DNA of 64,000 bases from Roseococcus sp. (GTDB lineage Bacteria > Pseudomonadota > Alphaproteobacteria > Acetobacterales > Acetobacteraceae), in the NCBI GenBank assembly GCA_026414745.1, contig JAOAIK010000030.1:1-64000 (forward strand), written 5' to 3'. Positions within the stretch are counted from its first letter, which is position 1. Every line of letters starts with the position of its first letter. This document shows positions 9,836 through 18,783 of the stretch, in pieces. Below the pieces are notes generated by a model, which saw only the letters and a program-made list of their open reading frames with translations, ran no database searches and had not been told where the DNA came from. The position numbers and the translations under genes are program-made.

Positions 9836-12145
9836 TCAGGCCGCCCCGCGCCCCGCCGCCAGCGCGCGCCAGACCTTCTCGGGCGTCAGCGGCATGTCGA
9901 GATGCGCGACACCCAGCGCGTCGCACACCGCGCCCACCACCGCGGGCGGCGCGCCGCAGGCCCCGCCCTCGCCCGCGCCCTTCACGCCGAGGTCGTTGGA
10001 GGGGCAGGGCACCACGTTCAGGTCCACCGCCAGCCCGGGCACATCCGCGGCGCGGGGCAGGCAGTAGTCCTGGAAGCTGGCGGTGAGGAGCTGGCCGCTC
10101 TCGGCGTCATAGCGCGCGTGCTCGTAGATCGCCTGGCCGATGCCCGCGACGATGCCGCCATGGCACTGCCCGTGCACCAGCAGCGGGTTGAGCGGCACGC
10201 CCACATCGTCCACCGCCGCATAGCGCACCACCGCCACCTCGCCCGTCTCGGGGTCCACCTCCACCTCGGCGACGTGGCAGCCATTGGGGAAGTTGCACTC
10301 GGTGTTGCGCCTGTAGAGCAGCTCCTCGTCGAGGCCGGGCGTCTCGCCCGGGATCTCGGCGGCGGCGAGCGCAGCCCAGCTCACGGCGCGGTCGGTGCCG
10401 GCGATGCGGAACACCTCGCCCGCGTGCTCCACATCCGCCTCCGCGCACTCCAGCAGATGCGCCGCGAGGCGTCGCGCCTTGGCGAGCACCAGCTCGCTCG
10501 CCCGCGCCACCGCGACGCCGCCCATCTGCGAGGAGCGCGAGCCGCCCGTGCCGCCGCCCTGGGGCACGAGGTCGGAATCGCCCTGCACCAGGCGCACCTT
10601 GTCGAAGGGGATGCCGAGCTTCGCGTGCAGCACCTGGGCGAAGGCCGTCTCATGCCCCTGGCCGTGGCTGAAGGTGCCCACATGCACCAGCGCCTCGCCC
10701 GCGGGGGTGATGCGCACGCGCGCCCATTCCGCGGGCTGCCCGCCCGAGGCCTCGATGAAATAGCCGAGGCCGCGGCCGCGCAGCCGGCCGCGCCGGGCGC
10801 TCTCGGCGCGGCGGGCGGCGAAGCCCTCCCAGTCGTCGAGGGCGAGGGCGAGGCGCTGCGTCTCCTCGAAGCGGCCGCTGTCGATCTCGTTGCCCGCGCT
10901 GTTCACGTAGGGGATCTGCTCGGGGCGGATGTAGTTGCGCGCGCGGATCTCCTCGCGCCCGATGCCGAAGGCGCGCGCGCCCTGGTCGAGCAGGCGTTCG
11001 ATCACATAGGCCGCCTCGGGCCGGCCCGCGCCGCGATAGGCGTCGGTCGGCACGGTGTTGGTGAAGACGCAGCGCACCTGCACGTTCACCGCCTGCATGT
11101 CATAGACGGTGCCCTGGATGCGCCCGCCGGCGATGGTGGGGATGCGCGGGCCGAAATCGAGCAGATAGGCGCCCATCGCCGCGATGGTGTCCACCCGCAT
11201 GCCGAGGATGCGCGCATCCGCGTCGAAGGCCATCTCGGCCCGCGTCACGTGGTCGCGCCCGTGCGGGTCGCAGAGGAAGGTCTCGGTGCGGTCGGCGCGC
11301 CACTTCACGGGCCGGCCCGTGCGCTTCGCCGCCCAGAGCACCATCGCGCTCTCGGGGAAGAGCTTGCCGCGCAGCCCGAAGCCGCCGCCCACATCGGGGC
11401 TGACGACGCGCAGCCGCTCCTTCGGCACCTTGAGGACGTGCTTCGCCAGCCCCTCGCGCACGCGCACCACGCCCTGGGTGGGCGAGTGCAGCGTGTAGCG
11501 GCCCGTCGCGGCGTCGTACTCGCCGAGCGCGACGCGCGGCTCCATCGGGTTGCCGACGAGGCGGTTGTTCACCAGCTCCACCCGCACCGTGCGCGCGGCG
11601 CGCGCGAAGGCCGCCTCCACCTCCGCCTCGCGCCCGCTCGACCAGTGGACGCAGAGGTTGGAGCCGCGCTCGGGCCAGATCACCGGGGCGTCCGGATCGA
11701 GCGCGGCGCCGGTCTCCGTCACCGCGGGCAGGATGTCGTAGTCCACCTCGATGAGCTCGAGCGCGTCCAGCGCCTGGGCGCGCGTCTCCGCCACCACCAG
11801 CGCCACGGGGTCGCCGACGAAGCGCACCACCTCGCCCTGCAGGATCTCGCGCGGCGGGCACCAGAGCGGCTGGCCGTCGCGCCCGGGCACCTCGACCAGC
11901 ACGGGGAAGAGGCCGAGCCCGTCCGCCCGCGCCTCCTGCGCCGTCAGGACCGCGATCACGCCGGGCGCCCGCCGTGCCGCCTCGGTGGAGAGCGCCACGA
12001 TGCGCGCATGCGCGTGCGGGCTGCGCAGCACCGCCATCCAGGCCATGTTCTCGCGCACCAGATCGTCGGTGTAGGTGCCCTGCCCCGTCAGCAGCCGCAC
12101 ATCCTCCTTGCGGCGCACGGGCTGGCCGATGCCGAACTGGTCCAT
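9836..12145 (-). CDS. CoxL/XdhB-like molybdopterin-binding hydroxylase subunit (769 aa)
   Basis: A large molybdenum hydroxylase subunit. The start MDQFGIGQPVRRKEDVRLL lies 12 bases after AGGGAG; a frame starting 60 bases earlier is rejected. The N-terminal a/b hammerhead domain (FIGQP-like start, GTYTDD, SPHAHARI) is followed by the cofactor-binding domains. AYRGAGR near residue 368 is the active-loop form seen in non-CO-oxidising (form II) relatives, not the AYRCSFR of true CO dehydrogenase. The catalytic base is present as Glu726 in KGAGEGGACGAPP. The usual FAD-binding and 2Fe-2S subunit genes are not adjacent, so its electron partners must lie elsewhere. The substrate is unknown. It is convergent with the Bug gene (2-base gap). 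Confidence 0.88.
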   Translation of the reverse strand: MDQFGIGQPVRRKEDVRLLTGQGTYTDDLVRENMAWMAVLRSPHAHARIVALSTEAARRAPGVIAVLTAQEARADGLGLFPVLVEVPGRDGQPLWCPPREILQGEVVRFVGDPVALVVAETRAQALDALELIEVDYDILPAVTETGAALDPDAPVIWPERGSNLCVHWSSGREAEVEAAFARAARTVRVELVNNRLVGNPMEPRVALGEYDAATGRYTLHSPTQGVVRVREGLAKHVLKVPKERLRVVSPDVGGGFGLRGKLFPESAMVLWAAKRTGRPVKWRADRTETFLCDPHGRDHVTRAEMAFDADARILGMRVDTIAAMGAYLLDFGPRIPTIAGGRIQGTVYDMQAVNVQVRCVFTNTVPTDAYRGAGRPEAAYVIERLLDQGARAFGIGREEIRARNYIRPEQIPYVNSAGNEIDSGRFEETQRLALALDDWEGFAARRAESARRGRLRGRGLGYFIEASGGQPAEWARVRITPAGEALVHVGTFSHGQGHETAFAQVLHAKLGIPFDKVRLVQGDSDLVPQGGGTGGSRSSQMGGVAVARASELVLAKARRLAAHLLECAEADVEHAGEVFRIAGTDRAVSWAALAAAEIPGETPGLDEELLYRRNTECNFPNGCHVAEVEVDPETGEVAVVRYAAVDDVGVPLNPLLVHGQCHGGIVAGIGQAIYEHARYDAESGQLLTASFQDYCLPRAADVPGLAVDLNVVPCPSNDLGVKGAGEGGACGAPPAVVGAVCDALGVAHLDMPLTPEKVWRALAAGRGAA

Positions 12146-12173
12146 GAACGACTCATTCTCCCTGCCGTCGCGG

Positions 12174-12203
12174 GGACAGTAGGTGCGGGGGGTCGCGCTG
12201 TCC
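12174..12203. promoter_or_regulatory. Inverted repeat in a divergent promoter region
   Basis: GGACAG (12174-12179) and CTGTCC (12198-12203) are perfect 6-base arms around an 18-base spacer, midway between the divergent CoxL-like and acyl-CoA dehydrogenase genes. It could be an operator half-site pair. Short arms like these also arise by chance in such GC-rich DNA. Confidence 0.25.
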
Positions 12204-12240
12204 ACGCGGGGGGGATAGGCTTGGGCGCGGAGGAGATGCG

Positions 12241-13371
12241 ATGCGCTTCGAGGTGCCGGAACTTCCCGCCGGTGCGGCCGCCCTGCGCGCGGAGGTGCGC
12301 GCCTTCCTCGCCGAGGCCGGCCGCCACTGGACGCCCGCGGTGCGCGCGCGCTCCTGGATGGGCTTCGACCGCGCCTTCTCGCGCGAGGTCGGCGCGCGCG
12401 GCTGGATCGGCATGGTCTGGCCGCGGGACTACGGCGGCCAGGCGCGCAGCGGCCTCGAACGCGCCGTGGTGCTTGAGGAGATGCTCGCCGCCGGGGCGCC
12501 GGTCGGCGCGCATTGGATCGCCGACCGCCAGTCGGGTCCGCTCATCCTGCGACTGGGAACCGAGGCGCAGAAGCGCCGCCTCCTGCCCGCCATCGCGCGC
12601 GGGGAACTCGCCTTCTGCATCGGCCTGTCCGAGCCCGAGGCGGGCAGCGACCTCGCCGCGCTGCGCACGCGCGCCGAGAGGGTTCCGGGCGGCTGGAGGC
12701 TGAACGGCCGCAAGATCTGGACCACCTTCGCCCACCTCTCGGACTACATGATCGCGCTGGTGCGCACCTCGCCGCCGCCGGAGGGCGGCTCGCGCCATCT
12801 CGGCCTGTCGCAGTTCCTCGTGGATCTGCGCGCGAGCGGGATCTTGATCCGCCCGATCCGCGACCTTCTGGGCGAGGAGAGCTTCAACGAGGTGACCTTC
12901 GACAACGTGCTTCTGCCGGAGGAGGCGCTGCTCGGCCGCGAGGGCGCGGGCTGGGCGCAGGCGACGAGCGAGCTCGCCTTCGAGCGCAGCGGGCCCGACC
13001 GCTACCTCTCCTCCTTCCCGGCGCTGGCCGAGGGCATGGAGGCGCTGCGCGGCGCGCCCGGCGCGGAGGCCGCGGTGGGCCGGCTCGTCGCGCGGCTGGC
13101 CACGCTGCGGCAGATGTCGCTCTCCCTCGCCGCCATGCTGGAGAAGGGCGAGGACCCGGCGCGCGAGGCGGCGCTGCTCAAGGATCTCGGCAACGCCTTC
13201 GAGCAGGCGCTGCCCGAGGCGCTGCGCGCCCTGCTCGACCCGGAGGAGATGCCGCCCCCGCTGCGCGCGCTGCTGGACGACCTCGTCCAGCTCTCGCCGA
13301 CCTTCAGCCTGCGCGGCGGCACGCGCGAAATCCTGCGCGGCATCATCGCGCGCGAACTCGGGCTGCGCTGA
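12241..13371 (+). CDS. Acyl-CoA dehydrogenase, probable alpha subunit of a heteromeric pair
   Basis: A 376-residue acyl-CoA dehydrogenase with a good GCGGAGGAG site. It has the N-terminal helical domain, the FAD/substrate segment CIGLSEPEAGSDLAALRTRA (about residues 126-145), NGRKIWTTFAH, and the C-terminal RGGTREILRGIIARELGL that contacts FAD. At the position of the common catalytic Glu before Gly-Thr it has Gly359, so the base is missing or supplied from elsewhere. The next gene starts inside its stop (TGATG) and encodes a second, shorter acyl-CoA dehydrogenase. This matches known alpha2beta2 dehydrogenases acting on bulky or branched acyl-CoAs. The substrate is unknown. Confidence 0.88.
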   Translation: MRFEVPELPAGAAALRAEVRAFLAEAGRHWTPAVRARSWMGFDRAFSREVGARGWIGMVWPRDYGGQARSGLERAVVLEEMLAAGAPVGAHWIADRQSGPLILRLGTEAQKRRLLPAIARGELAFCIGLSEPEAGSDLAALRTRAERVPGGWRLNGRKIWTTFAHLSDYMIALVRTSPPPEGGSRHLGLSQFLVDLRASGILIRPIRDLLGEESFNEVTFDNVLLPEEALLGREGAGWAQATSELAFERSGPDRYLSSFPALAEGMEALRGAPGAEAAVGRLVARLATLRQMSLSLAAMLEKGEDPAREAALLKDLGNAFEQALPEALRALLDPEEMPPPLRALLDDLVQLSPTFSLRGGTREILRGIIARELGLR

Positions 13372-14345
13372 TGCGCGAGATCATCCTGGAGCAGACGGAC
13401 CGGCTGCTGGCGGAGGAGGCCGGCGTGGCGCTGCTGCGCCGCGTCGAGGCGGGGGAATGGCCCGGCGCGCTCTGGGCGCGCTGCGAGGAGCTCGGCCTGC
13501 CGCTCGCGCTCGTTCCCGAGGCGGCGGGCGGGGCGGGCCTCGCCTGGGCCGATGCGGCGGCGCTGTGGCAGGTGCTGGGCCGCCATGCCGCACCGGTGCC
13601 GCTCGGCGAGGCGATGCTGGCCCATGCGCTGCTGGCGGCCGCCGGGCTCGATGCGGCCGCGGGCTTCGTCACCCTCGGCACCAGCGCCGCGCCCTTCGGC
13701 CGCCATGCCGCGGCGGTGCTGCGGCATGACCGGGGGCACATCGCGCTGCACCTGCCCGACAGCCAAGTGCCGCACGCGAACATCGCGCGCGAGCCGCGCG
13801 ACCGCCTGACGCCGGGCCCCCTGATCGGCCAGGGGCGGCTTCCGCAGGGCTGGGGCGCGCGCGCGCTGCGGCTCGGGCTTGCGCTGCTGCGCGCGGCGCT
13901 GATCTCCGGCGCGGCGCGGCAGGCGCTGGCGCTGGCGGTGGAGTGGGCGAACACCCGCAGCCAGTTCGGCCGGCCCATCGGGAAGTTCCAGGCGGTGCAG
14001 CAGTCCCTCGCGGTGGCGGCGGGCGAGGTGGCGGCGCTCGAGGTGGCGGTGGCCGCCGCGGCGCGGGCGGTGGACCGGCACGGGATGGAGGGTGCGGCCT
14101 TCGAGATCGCCTGCGCGAAGGTGATGGCGGGCGAGGCGGCGGAGGCGGTGGCGGCGCGCGCCCATCAGGTCTTCGCCGCCATCGGCATCACCGAGGAGCA
14201 TGCTCTGCACCACCTCACCCGCCGGATGTGGGCTTGGCGCGACGAGGCGGGCAGCGCCGTGACCTGGGCCAGGGAGATCGGCCGCGCCGCGCTGGAGCGC
14301 GGCGGCGCGCGACTCTGGCCGGACCTGACGGCGCGGGATGGCTAG
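13371..14345 (+). CDS. Acyl-CoA dehydrogenase-like protein, probable partner subunit
   Basis: A 324-residue acyl-CoA dehydrogenase relative, shorter than the usual 380. The N-terminal and middle domains are divergent and lack a clear substrate/FAD motif. The C-terminal helical domain is well conserved: YxNxR-like EWANTRSQFGRPIGKFQAVQ near 190-210 and AIGITEEHALHHLTRRMWAW near 268-287. It overlaps the preceding dehydrogenase by one base, so the two are made together. Pairs like this form heterotetramers in which FAD binding and catalysis are shared. The first gene lacks the usual catalytic Glu, so one of the acidic residues of this subunit may serve (inference). Confidence 0.85.
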   Translation: MREIILEQTDRLLAEEAGVALLRRVEAGEWPGALWARCEELGLPLALVPEAAGGAGLAWADAAALWQVLGRHAAPVPLGEAMLAHALLAAAGLDAAAGFVTLGTSAAPFGRHAAAVLRHDRGHIALHLPDSQVPHANIAREPRDRLTPGPLIGQGRLPQGWGARALRLGLALLRAALISGAARQALALAVEWANTRSQFGRPIGKFQAVQQSLAVAAGEVAALEVAVAAAARAVDRHGMEGAAFEIACAKVMAGEAAEAVAARAHQVFAAIGITEEHALHHLTRRMWAWRDEAGSAVTWAREIGRAALERGGARLWPDLTARDG

Positions 14346-14435
14346 CGCAGCGGCCGCCGCCCCGGGGTGGAGAAGGGTGCCGCGCCGTCCGGCGCCGTCC
14401 CGCGCGCCGGCATGAAGACGAAGGAGACGCACAGC

Positions 14436-15236
14436 ATGGGCTTCCTGACCATCGCCGAGGAGGGGGCCATCGTCACCCTCACGCTCAACGCGCCGGAGCG
14501 GCGCAACGCCATCTCCTCCTTCGAGGACTGCGCGGAGCTGGAGGAGGCCTGCCGCCGCCTCGCGCGCGACGCGCGGGTGCGCTGCGTCATCCTCACCGGC
14601 GCCGATCCGGCCTTCTGCGCGGGCGGCGATCTCAAGGGCATGCGCGACCGCACCGGCATCATGGAGGCGGACGGCCCCGCGGAGATGCGCGAGAACTACC
14701 GGCGCGGCATCCAGCGCATCCCGCTCGCGCTGTGGGAGCTCGACATCCCCACCATCGCAGCGGTGAACGGGCCGGCCATCGGCGCGGGCCTCGACCTCGC
14801 CTGCATGTGCGACATGCGCATCGCCTCGGAGAAGGCGATCTTCGCCGAGAGCTTCGTGCGCGTGGGCATCGTGCCCGGCGACGGCGGCGCCTGGCTGCTG
14901 CCGCGCGTGGTGGGGTTGCCGATGGCCGCCGAGATGAGCTTCACCGGCGATCCGCTCGACGCGCAGCAGGCGCTGGCCGTGCGGCTCGTCTCGCGCGTCG
15001 TGCCGCATGGCGAGCTCATGGCCGCGGCGCGCGAGCTGGCCGAGCGCGTGGCCCGGAACCCGCCCGGCGTGCTGCGCATGACGAAGCGCCTGCTGCGCGA
15101 GGGGCAGCACATGTCGCTCGCCTCGCTGCTCGAGCTCTCCGCCGCCTTCCAGGCCATCGCGCAGGAGACGGCCGACCACCGCGAGGCGGTGGCGGCCATC
15201 CTCGAGAAGCGCGCGCCCGTCTTCACCGGGCGCTGA
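14436..15236 (+). CDS. Enoyl-CoA hydratase/isomerase (crotonase) family protein
   Basis: A 266-residue crotonase. The start MGFLTIAEEG is chosen because AAGGAG lies 9 bases upstream. The oxyanion-hole segments are FCAGGDLKGM (about residues 60-69) and NGPAIGAGLDLACMCD (about 111-126). In a classic hydratase the two catalytic glutamates sit in these regions. Here the first is replaced by the AGL sequence and the second site reads GIVPGDGGAW with Asp. A hydratase, isomerase, dehalogenase or thioesterase activity is possible. It follows the acyl-CoA dehydrogenase pair by 90 bases on the same strand and could act on their product. Confidence 0.88.
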   Translation: MGFLTIAEEGAIVTLTLNAPERRNAISSFEDCAELEEACRRLARDARVRCVILTGADPAFCAGGDLKGMRDRTGIMEADGPAEMRENYRRGIQRIPLALWELDIPTIAAVNGPAIGAGLDLACMCDMRIASEKAIFAESFVRVGIVPGDGGAWLLPRVVGLPMAAEMSFTGDPLDAQQALAVRLVSRVVPHGELMAAARELAERVARNPPGVLRMTKRLLREGQHMSLASLLELSAAFQAIAQETADHREAVAAILEKRAPVFTGR

Positions 15237-15242
15237 GGCGCC

Positions 15243-15995
15243 TCAGCCCCGCCCCTCGAAGGGCATCTTGGTGGCCTTCACCATGAGGAAGAGCACATTG
15301 GCCTCGAGATCCAGGCTGTCCATGTAGAGCACCGCCTTGGCCACGTTCTGCACGTCCATGGTGGGTTCCACCATCATCTCGCCGTTCGGCTGCTTGACGC
15401 CCCTGGTCATGCGCTCGGTCATGTTGGTGGCGGCGTTGCCGATGTCGATCTGCCCCGCGCAGATGTCGTATTTGCGCCCGTCCAGCGCCAGCGACTTGGT
15501 GAGTCCGGTGATGGCGTGCTTGGTGGCGGTGTAGGCGATGCTGTCCGGCCGCGGCGTGTGCGCGCTGATCGAGCCGTTGTTGATGATGCGCCCGCCGCGC
15601 GGCGACTGCTCCTTCATCATGCGGAAGGCGGCCTGGGCGCAGTAGAAGCTGCCGTTGAGGTTCACGTCCACCACCTGCCGCCACTTCTCGATGGGCAGAT
15701 CCTCCAGCAGATAGCCCTGCACGCCCATGCCGGCATTGTTGAACAGCAGGTCGCAGCGGCCCCACTTCGCCTTTACCGCGGCGAAGAGGCGCTCCACCTG
15801 CGCCGGATCGGCCACGTCGGTGGCGAGCGGCAGGGCGTTCGCGGCGTTGGCGCCCGCCATCTGCGCCGTCTCCTCCAGCGCCTCCTGCCGGCGCGCGGCC
15901 AGCGCCACGCGATAGCCCGCGCCCAGCAGCCCCAGCGCCACCGCGCGCCCGATGCCCGTGCTGGCGCCCGTCACCACCGCCACCTTGCCCGTCAT
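15243..15995 (-). CDS. Short-chain dehydrogenase/reductase (SDR)
   Basis: A 250-residue classical SDR. The start [10 protein letters not shown] follows GGGGAGAG. Visible motifs are the cofactor loop TGASTGIG (residues 9-16), Asp60 in ATDVAD, the NNAGMG segment near 86-91, and the catalytic Ser142, Tyr155 and Lys159 (YTATK). It would oxidise or reduce a hydroxyl/keto group using NAD(P). The substrate is not evident. It is convergent with the crotonase gene (6-base gap) and divergent from the LigI-like hydrolase, with a striking palindrome in the shared upstream region. Confidence 0.88.
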   Translation of the reverse strand: MTGKVAVVTGASTGIGRAVALGLLGAGYRVALAARRQEALEETAQMAGANAANALPLATDVADPAQVERLFAAVKAKWGRCDLLFNNAGMGVQGYLLEDLPIEKWRQVVDVNLNGSFYCAQAAFRMMKEQSPRGGRIINNGSISAHTPRPDSIAYTATKHAITGLTKSLALDGRKYDICAGQIDIGNAATNMTERMTRGVKQPNGEMMVEPTMDVQNVAKAVLYMDSLDLEANVLFLMVKATKMPFEGRG

Positions 15996-16028
15996 GCCGC
16001 GTCTCTCCCCTTGTCGTCCGGCGCGGCG

Positions 16029-16062
16029 GAGATTGCGCCGCGCGGGGCGGGCGCGCAATCTC
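16029..16062. promoter_or_regulatory. Perfect 10-base inverted repeat between divergent genes
   Basis: GAGATTGCGC (16029-16038) and GCGCAATCTC (16053-16062) are exact reverse complements separated by 14 bases. The repeat lies between the SDR start (15995) and the amidohydrolase start (16070), ending 7 bases before the latter. It could be the operator for a dimeric regulator of both genes, or a hairpin at the start of the amidohydrolase mRNA. The amidohydrolase start has no clear ribosome binding site, because the repeat occupies that position. Confidence 0.5.
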
Positions 16063-16069
16063 GCGGCCG

Positions 16070-16945
16070 ATGAGCCTCCCCTTCACCTGCGCGCCGGCCA
16101 ACCCCTCCACCCGCGCGCCGCGCCGCCCAGCGCCTCCGGGCGCCTGCGACAGCCACTTCCACATCTTCGGGCCCTATGACCGCTTCCCGCTGAGCCCGAG
16201 CCGGCCCTACACGCCGCCGCCCGCGCTCGTTCCGCACTATCTCGACATGGCCGGCACGCTTGGCCTCTCGCGCCATGTGGTGGTGCAGGCCAGCGTCTAT
16301 GGCACGGACAACCGGGTGACGCTCGATGCGGTGCAGGCGCTCGGTCCCGCGCGGGCGCGTGCCGTGGTGGTGGTGGACGAGGCCGCGGACGAGGCCGCGC
16401 TGCACGCCATGGCGCGCCAGGGCGCGGTGGGCGCGCGCTTCAATGCCGTCAGCGGCAACGGCACGCCGATCGCGCAGCTCGAGGCGCTGGCGCGGCGCCT
16501 CGCGCCCCTCGGCTGGCACATCCAGCTCTTCGTCACCGGGGCGACGCTGCTGGAGATCGCCCCGCGGCTCGCCGCCCTGCCGGTGCCGGTGGTGCTCGAC
16601 CACATGGCCGGGGCGCGGGCCGAGGAGGGGCCGGACAGCCCCGCCATGCGCGCCGCGCTCGCGCTCCTCGAGGGCGGCCGCGCCTTCGTCAAGCTCTGCG
16701 GCTACCGTGCGGCGCGCCCGCCCTATGCCGGGCTCGCGCCGCTCGCGCGCCGTTTCCTCGCCGCCGCGCCCGAGCGCTGCCTCTGGGGCACGGACTGGCC
16801 GCACACCCAGTTCGCCACGCCCGAGGAGATGCTGGACGACGGGATGCTGTTCGACTGGCTGCTCGACTGGGTGGAGGAGGACGCGGCGCTTCTGCACCGC
16901 GTCCTGGTCGCCAACCCCGCGGCGCTCTACGCCTTTCCGGCGTAG
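16070..16945 (+). CDS. Amidohydrolase-family hydrolase (LigI/2-pyrone-4,6-dicarboxylate lactonase-like)
   Basis: A 291-residue TIM-barrel hydrolase of the amidohydrolase_2 family. The metal/active-site motif [17 protein letters not shown] lies at residues 26-42. Later barrel motifs are [28 protein letters not shown] and CLWGTDWPH, the last with the catalytic Asp. The closest known activity is 2-pyrone-4,6-dicarboxylate hydrolase in protocatechuate 4,5-cleavage, which would link it to the GalB-like gene at 56 kb. Other lactonases share the fold, so the substrate is inferred. Its 3' end overlaps the convergent DUF169 gene by 19 bases. Confidence 0.85.
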   Translation: MSLPFTCAPANPSTRAPRRPAPPGACDSHFHIFGPYDRFPLSPSRPYTPPPALVPHYLDMAGTLGLSRHVVVQASVYGTDNRVTLDAVQALGPARARAVVVVDEAADEAALHAMARQGAVGARFNAVSGNGTPIAQLEALARRLAPLGWHIQLFVTGATLLEIAPRLAALPVPVVLDHMAGARAEEGPDSPAMRAALALLEGGRAFVKLCGYRAARPPYAGLAPLARRFLAAAPERCLWGTDWPHTQFATPEEMLDDGMLFDWLLDWVEEDAALLHRVLVANPAALYAFPA

Positions 16946-17733
16946 CTCCTGGCCATGCCGGCCTCGGGGTCCACCTGCGGGCCGTAGGGCATGATCGGGT
17001 AGCGCAGCCCGGCCCTGGACAGGCCCTGCAGCCCCTCCACCGCGCGCGCGAGATCGGCGGGCGGGCAGGCCATCAGCATCTCGTCATCGGCCACGCCGCC
17101 GTAGCGGCGCTCGGCATAGCAGGGCAGGGAGAGGCACACGGTGCGGTCGCGCAGCGCCCGGCCCCAGGAATCGGCGCAGGCGCTCTCGCCGGTGATGGAG
17201 AAGTCGTAGCGGCGGTAGCGGCGCCACTGCAGCCCGTTGATGAACAGGATCATCTGCGCCGGGTTGCCGTAGAACAGGCACACGTCCGGCGGGTCGAGCC
17301 GGCCGCTGCGCAGCGGCGAGACGACGAGGGCGTGATACTCCGGGGCCACGCGCGGCATCTGCGCCTGATGCGCCGCCGCCGCCTCGCGGTTCTCGAACCA
17401 CACCCCCTCCATCTTGCGCCCGGAGAGGTAGAGGTCGGAGGGCGTGTTCAGCCCGATCACGCCGCCGCAGTTGGAGAACTCGGGCACGTTCTCGTGCGTG
17501 ATGGCCAGCGTGAAGCCCGCGATGCGCGCCTGGGTGACGAGCTGGCAGGTGGAGAAACGCTTGCCGGGGGGCGGCCGGCGCAGGCCGGGAATCGCCTCCA
17601 GCTCCGCCGGATCGCGGATCAGCTTCATGCCGAAGGGCAGGGTGCGGAGCTTCAGGAGTTCGACGAGCTGCGCAGCCAGCTGCTGCAGCTGCGCCGCATC
17701 GGGCGCGGGGGCCTCGGTGGCGCCATCGGGCAT
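16927..17733 (-). CDS. DUF169 family protein
   Basis: A 268-residue protein of the DUF169 family. It starts after GAGGGAGG. Recognisable features are LRTLPFGMKLI near residue 31, the CQLVTQARIAGFTLAI segment, SNCGGVIGL and a run of cysteines (Cys62-like, SNCGG, ACAD, LPCY) that could bind metal or haem. The biochemical role of the family is unknown; members often sit near catabolic or methanogenic genes. It is divergent, by 56 bases, from the PEP mutase-family lyase. The family call is good, and no function is proposed. Confidence 0.75.
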   Translation of the reverse strand: MPDGATEAPAPDAAQLQQLAAQLVELLKLRTLPFGMKLIRDPAELEAIPGLRRPPPGKRFSTCQLVTQARIAGFTLAITHENVPEFSNCGGVIGLNTPSDLYLSGRKMEGVWFENREAAAAHQAQMPRVAPEYHALVVSPLRSGRLDPPDVCLFYGNPAQMILFINGLQWRRYRRYDFSITGESACADSWGRALRDRTVCLSLPCYAERRYGGVADDEMLMACPPADLARAVEGLQGLSRAGLRYPIMPYGPQVDPEAGMARSYAGKA

Positions 17734-17789
17734 GTTGTCCTCCCTCGTTTTCGCGGGCAGCGTGCCATGGCGGGAGAAGGGAGGGAACC

Positions 17790-18746
17790 ATGCGGCTCGG
17801 AGAGGGACAGGGGGCCACGGCGGGGGCGCGGCTGCGGGCGCTGATGGCGGCGCACCGGCCGCTGGTGGTGCCCGGCTGCTTCAACGCGCTCTCGGCGCGC
17901 ATCCTGGAGGCGGCGGGCTTCGAGGCGGTGTACATGTCGGGCTACGGCACCTCGCTGAACCTGCTCGGCCTGCCCGATGCGGGCCTCGCCACGCTGACCG
18001 AGATGGCCTGGAACGCCCGGCTCATCGCGGGCGCGGTGCGCGTGCCGGTGATCGCCGATGCCGACACGGGCTTCGGGAACGCCATCAACGCCATCCGCAC
18101 GGTGGAGGAATACATCCGCGGCGGCCTCGCCGGCCTGCACCTGGAGGACCAGGTGGCGCCCAAGCGCTGCGGCCATGTGGCAGGGCGCGAGGTGATCGGC
18201 CGCGCCGAGGCGGTGGGCAAGATCCGCGCCGCGGCCGATGCGCGCAGCGCTCTCGATCCGTCCTTCGTCATCGTCGCGCGCACCGATGCGCGCGGCGCCC
18301 ATGGCGGCTCGCTCGAGGAGGCGATCTGGCGCGCCAACGCCTTCCTCGACGCCGGGGCGGACCTCGCCTTCGTCGAGGGCCCGGCCAGCGAGGCGGAGGT
18401 GGAGCGCGTCTGCCGCGAGGTGCGCGGCCCCCTCTTCTACAACATGACCGGCATCTCGCCGCGCATGAGCGCCGAGCGCATGGCCGGGCTCGGCATCGCG
18501 CTCGCCATCCTGCCCGGGGCGCTGATGCGCCAGGCCATCATGGCGATGCACGACCTGGCGGCGGAGCTGCGCGCCGAGGGGCCGATGGCCGAGGCGCGGG
18601 TGGACGCCCGCTTCAAGGCCCATCCCCGGGGCGACCTGCACGGCTTCGCCGGCTTCGACCGCATCCGCGCCCTGGAGGCGCGCTACCTGCCCGAGGAGGC
18701 GCAGGAGAAATACGAGGGCGGGCTCGGCCACATGCCCGCGGCGTGA
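17790..18746 (+). CDS. Isocitrate lyase/PEP mutase superfamily lyase (2-methylisocitrate lyase-like)
   Basis: A 318-residue single-domain barrel enzyme with a GGGAGGG site 5 bases before the start. Key motifs are VPGCFNALSARI (residues 27-38), the metal-binding DADTGFGN (90-97), HLEDQ (117-121) and PKRCGH (124-129). Cys127 is the catalytic base that distinguishes the lyases from PEP mutase. Likely reactions are cleavage of 2-methylisocitrate or a related 2-substituted malate, or oxaloacetate decarboxylation. No methylcitrate-cycle genes are nearby, so the substrate is open. The 38-base gap to the next gene contains a possible promoter. Confidence 0.85.
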   Translation: MRLGEGQGATAGARLRALMAAHRPLVVPGCFNALSARILEAAGFEAVYMSGYGTSLNLLGLPDAGLATLTEMAWNARLIAGAVRVPVIADADTGFGNAINAIRTVEEYIRGGLAGLHLEDQVAPKRCGHVAGREVIGRAEAVGKIRAAADARSALDPSFVIVARTDARGAHGGSLEEAIWRANAFLDAGADLAFVEGPASEAEVERVCREVRGPLFYNMTGISPRMSAERMAGLGIALAILPGALMRQAIMAMHDLAAELRAEGPMAEARVDARFKAHPRGDLHGFAGFDRIRALEARYLPEEAQEKYEGGLGHMPAA

Positions 18747-18773
18747 CAGGGCCGGGCGCGCGTGCTCTAGGAT
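18743..18773 (+). promoter_or_regulatory. Possible promoter of the N-formylglutamate amidohydrolase gene
   Basis: GTGACA (18743-18748) overlaps the stop codon of the preceding gene and is followed, after 19 bases, by TAGGAT (18768-18773). The ATG at 18784 has no ribosome binding site, and only about 4 bases of leader would remain. The spacer is longer than ideal. Confidence 0.3.
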
Positions 18774-18783
18774 CGCGCCCGAG

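Noticed and set aside
9902-12703. A 933-codon plus-strand frame
   Set aside because: It is antisense to the CoxL-like gene and runs into the acyl-CoA dehydrogenase in the wrong frame.
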